This document shows, one piece after another, positions 49,338 through 59,267 of a DNA stretch of 64,000 nt. Source of the DNA: Picochlorum sp. 'celeri' (lineage: Eukaryota > Chlorophyta > Trebouxiophyceae). Position 1 is the stretch's first letter. Every line of letters begins with the position of its first letter. A program made the translations under genes and the position numbers. The notes beneath the pieces were generated by a model. It saw nothing but the letters and a program-made list of their open reading frames with translations. It did no database searches and was not told the origin of the DNA. The DNA lies in assembly GCA_010909725.1 (NCBI GenBank), contig JAACMV010000014.1, positions 310,001-374,000 on the forward strand, written 5' to 3'.

Positions 49338-50711
49338 ATGGATGCGAAAGGTCCCTGTGGTATGTGTAGTACTTGTCACGAGTGTGGTGTGTGTAGGCGG
49401 ACGGGCGTTATATTTCTCCATGTTTCTGCAGACCTGTCGGGATATTGGGTTCTCTCCAAGACTGAGCACTTTGATGAGTTTTTAAAAGCTCTGGGTGTCC
49501 CTTGGATTGTAAGAAAGGCTGCCATCAAATTTGGCAGCAATTGCATGGAAATTATCAGGCACGCGGGGACGGCTGTTCGTGTGACGAGTTTGAATCCAAA
49601 AGGCAGTTGGCATAGAATGTACGATACATCAAAGGCGTTGCAGGGGCAGGATGTTGCCGGGAATGCGTGCACGATTCGGGCGAAATGGGACGGAAGTGTG
49701 TTGTGTACGACGCTGGAAGGGTCACCGTTTGGGACGTGTGAGACGCACCGATACGTACGAGGGAGTACGATGGTTGTGAAGAGTTCTGTGAAGAATACAG
49801 ATGGGGTTGAGGCGACCTGTTATTGGTGGTATGAGAGGATGGAGGTGTTGGAGCAGGAGTTTGGTCCTACTCGGAGGATGTTGCACAAGCACTTGGCAGC
49901 AGATCAGAAGAGAGTGGATCATGCGACGAAGAAGGATACTATATTTATGAGGTCTATATTGTTAGATTGGAATAGATGGGAGAGTCCTGCTGATGAATAT
50001 ATTGTTGTGAATGGTAGCAAGGCGAGGCGCAGGAGTGTGCGATCGAGGCAGAGGAGTCCTGCATCGTCAGCAACGTGTACGCCTGGGAGTATGTCGGCGT
50101 CGCCGTCTGGGACAGCGTTGAATAAGATGGGGAAAACAGAACAGCAGCCACATCAAGAAGAAGTGTCGGCGATTTTGTCGCAAAAGCCGACAGATCATGC
50201 TCGGCACCCTCTTCCAGTGCATCCAGTGAAGAGGGCAGCATCACCTGGTCTTCAACCAGAGGGAGTGCAGCGGGGGATGACGAGACGGTTTGGTTCATCA
50301 GATAATTTATCAGAAACGTCGATTCAAAGAATACCTCATTATCGTAGTACGTCTAGTGATAGTTTGCCGAATGTCAATGTAGGACAGAAGAGTAGGGAAG
50401 TGCTAGACAGGCCACCGCCAACAGCAGCAGAAGCCATGATGGCAATGAAACTGCACGAGTTTGTGGAAACGTATGGAATCACATCGGTTATACCGGTAGT
50501 AAATCCACACGATACCACAGAACCTCAGCTGTTGGGTATGAGTCCTGAACAGGCTGAAGAGACAACGGCAAAACTCCGTGAACTAGAAACAGAAATGCTC
50601 CTGCGTCGGCAGGAAGAGTCGAATTCGTTCACATTCTGTGGACTCGTGGTATCGTTAGAGAGAGATAGTATACCAGATCATTTACGAGTATGGGAAATGA
50701 CATTATTTTAA
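49338..50711 (+). CDS. fatty-acid-binding-protein-like (calycin) domain protein with Cys-rich N-terminus
   Basis: 457 aa from the ATG at 49338; the frame also opens at a GTG at 49329. Residues 5-20 contain the spaced cysteines CGMCSTCHECGVC, possibly a metal site. Residues 30-170 resemble cytosolic fatty-acid-binding proteins: GYWVLSKTEHFDEFLKALGV and VRKAAIKF, followed by alternating short strands (CTIRAKWDGSVLCTTLEG) as in a ten-stranded lipid-binding barrel. The remainder is Ser/Arg-rich and disordered, with a short conserved-looking end (TFCGLVVSLERD). This is fold-level resemblance, not proven homology. Its stop codon is 1 bp from that of the convergent prefoldin gene. Confidence 0.62.
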   Translation: MDAKGPCGMCSTCHECGVCRRTGVIFLHVSADLSGYWVLSKTEHFDEFLKALGVPWIVRKAAIKFGSNCMEIIRHAGTAVRVTSLNPKGSWHRMYDTSKALQGQDVAGNACTIRAKWDGSVLCTTLEGSPFGTCETHRYVRGSTMVVKSSVKNTDGVEATCYWWYERMEVLEQEFGPTRRMLHKHLAADQKRVDHATKKDTIFMRSILLDWNRWESPADEYIVVNGSKARRRSVRSRQRSPASSATCTPGSMSASPSGTALNKMGKTEQQPHQEEVSAILSQKPTDHARHPLPVHPVKRAASPGLQPEGVQRGMTRRFGSSDNLSETSIQRIPHYRSTSSDSLPNVNVGQKSREVLDRPPPTAAEAMMAMKLHEFVETYGITSVIPVVNPHDTTEPQLLGMSPEQAEETTAKLRELETEMLLRRQEESNSFTFCGLVVSLERDSIPDHLRVWEMTLF

Positions 50712-50712
50712 T

Positions 50713-51304
50713 TCACTTTTTCTTCACACCAACAGAGTAATTGTAAATTCTTGCGAGCGCCACTTCTGTTGTCGTTACTTGATCCCTGACATAATTGCAA
50801 TCATCAGCTAGAACTTCCAATTGTCGCATACATGATTGCAACTGTTCTTCTAACAACGCCTTTGCTTCATCAAGACTATACTCTACCATGACCCCAGCTC
50901 CCAACCACAACCCCACATACCCAGCATGCTGTACTGTGGCCCTTGCATACACATGATCAGACAAGGAAAAGTCAAGATCCATATCTTCACCGCTATCATT
51001 CCTCTCAATCAACATATTCACTGCATCCAAACATTTTTCAATCTCTGGCTGCTTCAGCTGAAGCCTTTGCTTCCTCTGTTGCAACTCCTGCTCCACATGG
51101 GTATATCGCTGCAGCATATCCCGTACATCTTCCAAGACAAGATCTACATCCTTTCCAGACTCTGCGTATTCACCCAGACCATGGTAGGATAGTATATAGC
51201 AAACGGTGTGTCATGAGCCACGTACCTTTAACATAGGCCTGAACGTTTTCCACAAAGGTTGCTTTTGGAACAACCTCGGCAATCACAGAGGTATTCTCAC
51301 CCAT
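50713..51304 (-). CDS. PFDN3: prefoldin subunit 3 (VBP1-like)
   Basis: Alpha-class prefoldin subunit of the hexameric jellyfish chaperone that hands actin and tubulin to the CCT chaperonin. Exons 51226-51304 and 50713-51161 flank a 64-nt intron, 51162-51225 (donor GTACGT, acceptor TACGCAG, phase 1), giving 175 aa. Exon 1 begins MGENTSVIAEVVPKATFVENV, matching the IPKAxFVEDV start of prefoldin 3. The main exon has the two long coiled-coil helices around the beta-hairpin YARATVQHAGYVGLWLGAGVM and ends RDQVTTTEVALARIYNYSV, very close to VBP1. Together with TBCD, this window carries two tubulin-folding genes, although they are 38 kb apart. Confidence 0.93.
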
Positions 51305-51689
51305 TGTTGTACTCTATTGTATGTATATATTGGATGATATTCAATACAAAATCCCTTGTTTGATTATTTGATGAAAATAACAAAGGAAGGCGAACGTCGT
51401 CAAAAGATGAACTGGCTCATGGGCTGATCCACAAGAGAGTCAATATTCGACCAATCACACAGACAGTGTGTCATTAAAGAAAGTTATTCATACTATATGC
51501 AACGCATGTGACGCCTTCATGCATGCATACTCGTAGTTGACTGGCTCTGATGTCTCTATTTAGTACATTATATAATGTGCTAAATATGGACTCTCCCATA
51601 TTTATCATCATCATCATACTAGTGTCCTCCTAGAGAGAAGCGATGCCTGTCATTTAATTCATCTAAAGTAGATAATACTAGAAGTCACA
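51305..51689. promoter_or_regulatory. divergent promoter region of prefoldin 3 and the pKIWI502-like gene
   Basis: 385 bp, AT-rich, with no RNA gene recognised. A 26-bp inverted repeat with one mismatched pair is centred on TATATA (51559-51584). Confidence 0.5.
51559..51584. repeat. 26-bp near-perfect inverted repeat around TATATA
   Basis: TTTAGTACATTA and TAATGTGCTAAA are reverse complements except for one base pair and flank a central TA. It lies 106-131 bp upstream of the ATG at 51690 and may be both a TATA region and an operator-like site. Confidence 0.65.
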
Positions 51690-52598
51690 ATGTTGAGAAC
51701 CACTCGAGTGTCAAGCACATCCCACGTCATTTGCTCACAGAGAGCAGCTTGTGTCTCTTCTCCCAAAATGGTCTGCCGATCTGGATCTGGGCGCATTGAT
51801 TCCCGATTGAACAATCGATTTGGATCGTCATATATCCCTCGCGTGTACCAGAAGAGCAGAAGCGTGCAGGGCAGACGACTGAATTTGATCTTAAGAGCCT
51901 CTTGGAATGACGTGACATTCGGTCCTGCACAAGTCGTTGAGCAGAAGAAGATTGCGAATGGAATGCATCGTTTGCTGGTCGATGTTGGTGCAGACGTCTC
52001 CAAGGGGTATACTGTACCAGGGCAGTTTGTGCAGATCAAGGTGGAGGAGAGCAAACCAGGGTTTTTTGCAATTGCGTCACCTCCAGATGTAAACAATGCT
52101 GGAATGGTAGAGCTCCTCGTAAAGAATGCAGGAGAGACGGCGGAGAAGCTGTGTGTGTTGGACGCTGGATCAGAGATATCTGTGAGTGATGTGATGGGCA
52201 AGGGATTCCCATTGGATAGGATTCCATCAAATGAGTACCACACAGTGTATATTTTCGCCACTGGAAGTGGTGTGTCTCCAATCAAAGCAATTATAGAGTC
52301 CGATGCCTTGAAGGCAAAGGAGAGAAAGATTGTGAAATTGTACTATGGAGCCAAGAACAGAGAGGCCATGGCATATGCAGACAGTTTGGAGGAGTGGAAG
52401 AAACTGTACGGAGTGGAGGTGGAGCCTGTGTTTTCTGAGACTGGTGTATATGTACAAGATGCGTTTGCCAAGGAGAATCCAGCACTTGGACCTGGAGTGG
52501 CTGCTATTGTATGTGGACAGAAGGAAATGGCTGAAGCCGTGAGGGGCATGTTTGCAGAAGCAGGCATTGACGCTGATTTGATCCTTACTAATTTCTAA
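51690..52598 (+). CDS. plastid FAD/NAD(P)-binding oxidoreductase, fruit protein pKIWI502-like
   Basis: 302 aa. The N-terminal 65 residues are rich in Ser, Arg and Val, with no acidic residues before residue 37: a plastid transit peptide. The rest is a ferredoxin-NADP+-reductase-type two-domain flavoprotein: FAD barrel (VPGQFVQIKVEESKPGFFAI), then the NAD(P) domain (YIFATGSGVSPIKAIIE, LYYGAKN and IVCGQKEMAEAVRGMF). The pattern matches the plant pKIWI502 family, chloroplast proteins of undefined electron partner. There is no iron-sulfur or other extra domain, so a separate carrier protein would be needed. Stop codons of this gene and the convergent Era gene are 9 bp apart. Confidence 0.83.
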   Translation: MLRTTRVSSTSHVICSQRAACVSSPKMVCRSGSGRIDSRLNNRFGSSYIPRVYQKSRSVQGRRLNLILRASWNDVTFGPAQVVEQKKIANGMHRLLVDVGADVSKGYTVPGQFVQIKVEESKPGFFAIASPPDVNNAGMVELLVKNAGETAEKLCVLDAGSEISVSDVMGKGFPLDRIPSNEYHTVYIFATGSGVSPIKAIIESDALKAKERKIVKLYYGAKNREAMAYADSLEEWKKLYGVEVEPVFSETGVYVQDAFAKENPALGPGVAAIVCGQKEMAEAVRGMFAEAGIDADLILTNF

Positions 52599-52607
52599 AT
52601 GTTATCA

Positions 52608-53804
52608 TTATATGTATCCTAATCTACCCAGTTGTTTGTCGTTTGATCGCCATTTGGGGACAACCTTGACGGACAAATCTAGATACACTGGGAGCTGTAA
52701 GAAATCTTCAATATCACTGCGTGATGATGATGAGAGCTGCTTGATTGCAGAACCCTTGGCTCCAACAAGCAATTTCACATGTCTCTCCTTTTCCACAATG
52801 ACTTGTGCATGAATAAATGTCTTTTTCGGGGGCGGGCGCTGCTTAAATTGGGTCACTTGGACCGTGACTTGGTATGGCAGTTCTTGTCTATACTGCAGAA
52901 ATACATGCTTTCTAATTATCTCAGCCACGAAAAATCGCTCACTCGCCTCTGATAATATATCTTTTGGATACAGCGAGGATCCTGTTGGGATATTTTCCAG
53001 CACCCACTCTTGAACGCGTTCAATATTCTCACCAGTCTGAGCTGATATTGGAATCACTGCAGATGCTTTACAATGATCTGTATACCAGGTATGGATATCT
53101 TCAAGCTCATGAGGATCCATAATATCCGTTTTATTCAGTAATACTACCATTGGAGGCCCACTCCAATCATCCCCTGGCTGAATCATGTCCAATGCTTGCT
53201 CTGGCCTATCCGTCACATCAACAATCGCAATAAGCACATCTGCATCTTTAATGGCCTGCGTCACAGCATTCATCATCCTCTCCTCCAGTTCATCTCGTTG
53301 GTTTGTTATAATACCTGGGGTATCCAGGAAGACAACCTGATGCGATGGTTCCGACCAAATACCGAGAACCTTGTGCCTGGTAGTCTGTGCCTTTTCTGTG
53401 ACAATAGACAGCTGTTCCCCCAAAATGTGATTCATCAAAGAACTCTTTCCTGCATTAGGCCGGCCTATAATTGCTGCAAAACCCATTTTGTGATCCGGTG
53501 GATCCTCTTGGAACACTATATCTTCGGTATCTTCTCGAATACGTTGAGCAATTTCTTCAGGGGACATGCCACCCTCCTCGTCGTCCTCCAGATCAAACTC
53601 ATCCAAGGACGCATTACACTTGCTGCAGTTGAATTTCCTATCTGATAGGTAATTCCCGCGAAGCACTGCGAATGGTTTTGCTCTATTGGTCAATGATAAT
53701 AATCTAGTTCGCCATGCAATGCTCCGAGAAGATTTGCACGGAACCCTTTTACAGGCCACATTGTCAATCATTACGTTTTGAAGTCCTTTAAAAATAATTT
53801 TCAT
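52608..53804 (-). CDS. ERA: Era-type GTPase, probably plastid-targeted
   Basis: 398-aa protein with all G motifs: GRPNAGKSSLMNHIL (G1), the G2 Thr region QTTRHKVLG, DTPG (G3), LLNKTD (G4) and the G5 region ISAQTG. A C-terminal KH domain follows (HVKLLVGAKGSAIKQLSS). Era binds the 3' end of small-subunit rRNA and assists 30S maturation. The N-terminus from the second Met (53771; MIDNVACKRVPCKSSRSIAW) is a convincing organellar transit peptide, and a CSKC motif (perhaps part of a zinc-binding site) follows. The first ATG, 53804, is only 3 bp after the Obg stop codon on the same strand, so its 5' UTR must overlap Obg or be part of a shared transcript. Plastid rather than mitochondrial location is inferred from the Obg partner. 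Confidence 0.92.
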   Translation of the reverse strand: MKIIFKGLQNVMIDNVACKRVPCKSSRSIAWRTRLLSLTNRAKPFAVLRGNYLSDRKFNCSKCNASLDEFDLEDDEEGGMSPEEIAQRIREDTEDIVFQEDPPDHKMGFAAIIGRPNAGKSSLMNHILGEQLSIVTEKAQTTRHKVLGIWSEPSHQVVFLDTPGIITNQRDELEERMMNAVTQAIKDADVLIAIVDVTDRPEQALDMIQPGDDWSGPPMVVLLNKTDIMDPHELEDIHTWYTDHCKASAVIPISAQTGENIERVQEWVLENIPTGSSLYPKDILSEASERFFVAEIIRKHVFLQYRQELPYQVTVQVTQFKQRPPPKKTFIHAQVIVEKERHVKLLVGAKGSAIKQLSSSSRSDIEDFLQLPVYLDLSVKVVPKWRSNDKQLGRLGYI

Positions 53805-53807
53805 TCA

Positions 53808-55681
53808 TTATCCACCGGCATGGGGCCATCTGGCGCTACCTTTATTCGGCAACCCAGCCATTCGACGTTCGGAGGCCCATTTCTCATAGATTGCTCCTTC
53901 TGAGACGTCATCGGAATGTTCGAATTCCATGTCACCAATCACAACAGTGTCTCCTTCTTTGATACCTCGAGCTCTCAAAGCTTTGGTGATGCCTGCTGCG
54001 TCCAAAACCCCTTGGAATCTGCGTGTAGCCTCATAGTATGACCAGTCTGTCATTTGTGTGAATCGTTCGATCGCTTCTCCTTTTACTGTGAATACACGTG
54101 GCCCACTAAGATCTACATCGATAGAAAATTCACCAATTCGTGCATCTGCACGTCGTAATGCCTCCTGCTCTACTTCTCCAGAGGTGACCACTGCCTCTAC
54201 AATCTCCTCCTCATCTGGAAGACTATCCAGTACCGTTCGGACTCTTCTCACAACTTTATTCACTCCTACTTGGGCTACCGCACTGATTGAAAATATGTCT
54301 TCGGTATCGACTCCACGATCGAGAAGGCCTTGTCGTATTTCATCCCAGTAGTCTGAAGAATCAGGAACATCCATTTTGTTGTATGCCACTACCTGTGGTT
54401 TACTAGCAAGTTGAGGGCTGAATAAGCTTAATTCAGTTTGAATAGCATCATAATCTCCCAAAGGATCTGGTGAGGTTCCATCAATGACGTGCACAAGTAC
54501 CTTGCATCTCTGACAATGTCTTAGAAATTGATGCCCCAAACCAACCCCAGAATGGGCACCTTCCAAAAGTCCAGGGACGTCTGCAAACACCGTAGATCTA
54601 AAGTCTAAATTATTAACGCCCAAATTGGGCACGAGAGTTGTGAATGGATAGTCAGCCACCTTTGGCTTTGCATTGCTGACAACTGACAACAGTGTCGATT
54701 TCCCTGCATTTGGAACTCCAATGATCCCAACATCCGCCACGAGACGGAGTTCCAAATCCAACCATATTTCTTTACACATCTCTCCATACTCTGCCAAGGT
54801 TGGCGCATTATTCCTCGCCGACTTGAAAGCCATGTTGCCTCGCCCACCCCTGCCTCCCACAGCCAGCAGGGCTTTTTCGCCCTCCTTGAGAACCTCAACA
54901 AGCGGTGGATTACTTGCATGATCCCCCACTTTTCTAATTATTGTTCCTGGGGGCACTTTAATAACAGTGTCTTTGCCATTGGCACCGTGGCAATCAGAAC
55001 CCATACCCGCATGACCTGGCTGGGCTCTGAAATGAACCTGCTTGCGGAATGACGACAAGGAATTCAGCGACGTATCAGCCTCCACATACACCGATCCTCC
55101 ATTGCCTCCATTGCCTCCAGACGGACCACCTTTCGGTACGAATTTTTCTCTCCGAAAAGCAACACATCCTCTGCCCCCATCACCACCCTTGACCAGGATC
55201 CTTGCTGTATCAAAACACCGAACCTCGGCAGGTAGCCTCTTCCCAGCAACTCGCTTTGGTCGATCATCCTCTTCCTCGACGTACTCTGCCATGGCATCTG
55301 GGTCAATCCATTCCACATCATCATCATCATCATCTTCTTGCCCAGCATATGCCACATACTCGACTTCAGCCTCATCGGGATATTCATCTTCTTCAGGCAT
55401 ATAATCAGCAGTATCATCCATGGGAACCTTTTCTTTGGCCATATCCCGCTGCTTTTCAACATTCACAGTGGGACCTCCTTGTGCTTTTTTTCTCGGAACT
55501 GGTTTTGCACCAAACACGGGCGTGTAGTCCTACATATGTTCCGCATGCGTTATCTCTGGTCTTAAAATAACATTCAAAATGAGTCACATACCTCATCCTG
55601 CCCTCTTCGCGCAGATACTCGGACCGTTCGAGGCTGCATGACATGCAACCTGACGAATGTATAACATGGCCCAAAGGCCAT
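53808..55681 (-). CDS. OBGC: Obg/CgtA GTPase, chloroplastic (ObgC)
   Basis: 603 aa from exons 55592-55681 and 53808-55529, with a 62-nt intron 55530-55591 (donor GTATGT, acceptor TATGTAG, phase 0). Exon 1 encodes MAFGPCYTFVRLHVMQPRTV..., a chloroplast transit peptide. An acidic linker with an Asp run follows. The Obg fold with its Gly-rich loops (VKGGDGGRGCVAFRREKFVP, GGPSGGNGGNGGSV) comes next, then the G domain (GVPNAGKSTLL, DVPG, YNKMD) and the C-terminal OCT domain (TMTDWSYYEATRRFQGVL-like segment). ObgC is needed for 50S plastid ribosome assembly and thylakoid biogenesis in plants. The frame upstream of 55681 to 55888 is probably leader sequence. The main exon alone would open only at a GTG, which supports the first exon. 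Confidence 0.92.
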
Positions 55682-55975
55682 TGTGTCGGGTATCATCTCA
55701 TCCAAATGCAAATAAATATCGAATAAGAGTACATGAGACCCTGCAGAGAAATTCTTAATGGGGTCCAATGCCCAGGACGAATCTTCATCAACCAGTACCT
55801 GTGTGGAAGACAATTGTCGTTCGATTGGAAACGGATCATTTTCATCAAATGCGCGTATGAATACATTCTCAGACAAAGAATGTATCAATAGATGATCAAA
55901 TACCCATTAAGAAAGCACAATCTCTTCCAAAATCTGACAGGTGACCGTTCAACTTCACTCACAGACACCACCACC

Positions 55976-57922
55976 ATGCCTCTTGGGGGTCGTAGAGACT
56001 TTGGGGATTCCCGGTACATTGGTGTGGTGATACCATTTACCACATCTATTGAGGATTATATCGAGGTAGGTACATGGTTTAGAATCATCGGTAGATGAAG
56101 CAACATGCCTTTGTTTTACACAGTATTGACACACCATACCATGGTGCAGCTTGTCATGGACCAGGGATTTGACTTTGTTGTCTCGTGGCTGGTTGATCCT
56201 GACCATCGAATTCCTAGTATCCATGAAAGGAGGCGCTCTGATGGTTCGATAGAGCCTCCTATGAAGCCTGAGACTGTGATGCACACCATGGTTTCTGGCC
56301 ATATCAGTAACCAGATTGTTGGTCGCATCAGCGATTGGATTGATCCGGATGATCCATTGAATCCAGATTCTTCAATCATGAGCCTCGAATTGAGTTGGGC
56401 AGGGCACTTGACGTGCCAAGCATGCATACTTCCATGTCCCAAACATGTGTATAGTCCCAACTATGCTCAGTGCATCATGTCGTATGTATCCAGCCCCACA
56501 TCGTCTATTGTTCTTTGGATGACCATTCCAGTACTGTCCAAGGATGTTGATGATGATGATGATACGTGGGAGATGTGGAACTCGGTGAGGTTTCAGTGCA
56601 ACCATCACAGTCGCTTGGGTGTTGTGCTGGAGGTTGGGTCTCATGTGCCTGATATCATGTCTCTTGAACGATGGTGGGGAGAGCCTGTGAAGGCTATTAT
56701 ATTCAAAAATGACGCATTTGTATGGAAGACAGGTACCACCACTCCTTCCATGAGTGTGAATCATATACAGCTTTTAAAAAAGGCATTCTTGCTGGGTATC
56801 CAAATCATTGTGGATCTTCAGGGTGACAACATGCTGAGCATGTTGGGGAAATGCCATCGGTATCTATCCGATATATTCATAGAACAGCCTCCGCTCTCCG
56901 AAGATGATGTTCTGGAGATGCCATACAGAGATTATTTGCAGGCACCATTGCAGCCGCTCCAGGACAATCTTGAGTCTCAAACATATGAGACATTTGAGCG
57001 AGACAGCCCCAAGTATATTGCGTATGAACAAGCCATATATTGTGCCCTTGAAGATCCTGAAACCTCTTTCAGCTCTGCAAAGACCGTTGTGGTCATGGTG
57101 GTGGGTGCTGGGAGAGGTCCATTAGTGGCCAAGACCCTCTCAGCAGCACAACGAGCAAACCGTGCTGTGCAGGTCTTTGCTGTCGAAAAGAACCAGAATG
57201 CAGTCGTTCATCTCTATGCAAGATCCAAGGCCGAGGGATGGGGAAACTCGGTGCACATTGTTCATGCCGACATGCGGTCCTGGAATCCAACATTTCAAGC
57301 AGATGTCCTGGTCAGTGAACTCCTTGGATCTTTTGGGGACAATGAATTATCACCAGAATGCTTGGATGGGGCACAAAAGTTCCTAAAACCCAACGGTATT
57401 AGTATCCCATCGTCATATTCATCATACTTGAGCCCAATAACCGCGAGCAAAGCGTGGACAGAGGTGCAGCATAGAGACTCGCTGGAGCACTTTGAGACAC
57501 CATTCGTGGTCCGTCTGCATCGCGTGAGTGAGATTGCTCCTCCGAAAAAGGCATTCACATTTCACCATCCGAATGTGGATGGATCTGTCATTGATAATAC
57601 CAGGTACAGATCATTGGAGTTTGTCAACGCACGGAGCCATGGAATGACATGCCATGGCTTTGCAGGATATTTTGATGCGGTACTGTACAAGGACGTCATG
57701 CTCTCGATTCACCCAGACACCCACACACCGGATATGCATTCATGGTTTCCGATATTTTTCCCAGTATCCACCCCCTTTTACGTCCCAGCTGGCCAACACA
57801 TCACAGCATCCATGTGGCGAAAATCAAACAGCACACGGGTGTGGTACGAGTGGAGCATCAGCAGACCAACTACAATACCAATCCACAACCCAAACGGACG
57901 ATCATATCATGTAGGATTGTAA
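55976..57922 (+). CDS. PRMT5: protein arginine methyltransferase 5 (type II)
   Basis: Exons 55976-56069 and 56124-57922 flank a 54-nt intron (donor GTACAT, acceptor ACACAG, phase 1), giving 630 aa, as in human PRMT5 (637). The N-terminal TIM-barrel region contains DQGFDFVVSWLVDP and QIIVDLQGDNMLSMLGKCHR. The catalytic domain has the AdoMet motif VVVMVVGAGRGPLV, the double-E hairpin SELLGSFGDNELSPECLDG and the beta-barrel. The enzyme symmetrically dimethylates Arg in histones H4/H2A and Sm proteins, usually with the WD40 partner MEP50. The donor choice is not unique: GTAGGT four bases earlier would break the frame, so GTACAT is preferred. It is one of the shortest introns in the window. Confidence 0.93.
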
Positions 57923-58030
57923 AAATCATAATACTATTACACATCATCGTAGTATACAAATAGTCTTTAGTCATACATCGAATATACATGTATCGTACAA
58001 CAACAGCAAGATGATACATACATACATGGT

Positions 58031-58869
58031 CTACCTGTAATATCCTCTCCTCTTGGTAGAACCGCTGCTGTCTGTATGAGAACCAGACACAAACGTGTTT
58101 TTGGTCAAATGCTTTTTCATCACTTTTGAATCCTCCAAATCCACAAATTCAGGCAGGGACAAGGTGGCCTTCTTTGCCATGTCATTGCGAATTTGCAAAA
58201 TCCTGTGCGCCAAATTCTGCGGATCAATCGTACGCTTCACATTCGCCGCCCTATCCACGATGACAGTTCCTTGGACATTGAATAAATCCTCGATAAATTC
58301 ATTTCCAGTCGTCGGTGGATTGTCCGCAGCGTAATTGTTCAACCATTGGGCAGTCACCATATCCAGCTCTTGCAACTGATACAACAATCTCTTCACAGAT
58401 CTCGCCGTAAGAACTCTCAACAGAACTTTCGCAGTATCCCTAAACAACCCAAACACAACACCGCATCAATCATAGGTACATGCATACTTCTAGGGTATGT
58501 ATGTATACGTGTAACAAGCAAGCAAGCAAGCATGCTTGATTGCATAGGACACTCAACGTACTTGTCGAACGGATTCGGATCACACTGATCATCCATACCC
58601 TCCAAATTAGCCCTGCAATATCATCATCCCATCAGTAAATGCCGTACCGAAACGTGCATCTCGCATGACACAGACGCATGCAACCAGTCCGACCACACCA
58701 TATCGACACACCCAACGCACCATTTGTTTAAATCATTCGCCCGAACATAAAATCCACGCCTACGGTTCACAACCCGTGTCGCAACGTGGCGACATGACAT
58801 TCCCCGAACAGAATGCTTCTGAGACAAGACGCATGCGCGAGGCACCGTTGCCATTCCTGTCAACGCCAT
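58031..58869 (-). CDS. RBCX: RbcX-like Rubisco assembly chaperone, plastid-targeted
   Basis: Three exons: 58721-58869, 58562-58612 and 58031-58439. The introns are 108 nt (donor GTGCGT) and 122 nt (donor GTACGT), both phase 2, giving 202 aa. Exon 1 is a transit peptide (MALTGMATVPRACVLSQKHS, Arg-rich and acid-free to about residue 44). Exon 2 encodes NLEGMDDQCDPNPF. Exon 3 holds the RbcX four-helix unit: DTAKVLLRVLTARSVKRLLY, QLQELDMVTAQWLNNYAADN, GNEFIEDLF and RILQIRNDMAKKATL. RbcX dimers bind the RbcL C-terminal peptide and stabilise newly folded large subunits. Overall length fits eukaryotic RbcX, whose N-terminal extensions vary. The middle helix has an insertion (VQGTVIVDRAANVKRT), so the match is not perfect. 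The splice phases of all three exons agree. Confidence 0.83.
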
Positions 58870-59267
58870 GTTGCATATAATACTTATGTCAAAACAAAGA
58901 AGACAGTCTTGGCGAGTTTTCCGAGGGTTTTGATTCGAAATGAAACTGGAAGAATCACGTCGAGTAGCAGCAGCAGAGATGTATCGTTCTCGGTTTCAGA
59001 AAAAATATAGCTGACAATAGTAGTTTGTGTTTATTTGGTATATATGTATTCGACTGGAAAGAGCGTCGGGTGAAACTGTATGTATCCAAGGGTAGTCGTT
59101 GAATTAGTATTCCGACTTTCTTTTTGAACACTTGAATTCGTTGACCTGCCAGGTCTTGCAATGAAGAAGCTTCCTATTTTTTCCGTCTAATGTGGTATTA
59201 CAGCATACACCTACTACTATCATGATTATGAAAAACCATTACAATTAACACTATCACCCTTGGTTGC
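58870..59267. other. intergenic region between RbcX start and RPL17 stop
   Basis: About 400 bp without a supported gene; it must contain the RbcX promoter. A 68-codon frame at 58955-59161 has no family features. Confidence 0.45.

Noticed and set aside
55682..55888. Upstream extension of the Obg first exon
   Set aside because: Acidic residues make it unlike a transit peptide; the Met at 55681 starts a typical one. It is probably leader sequence.
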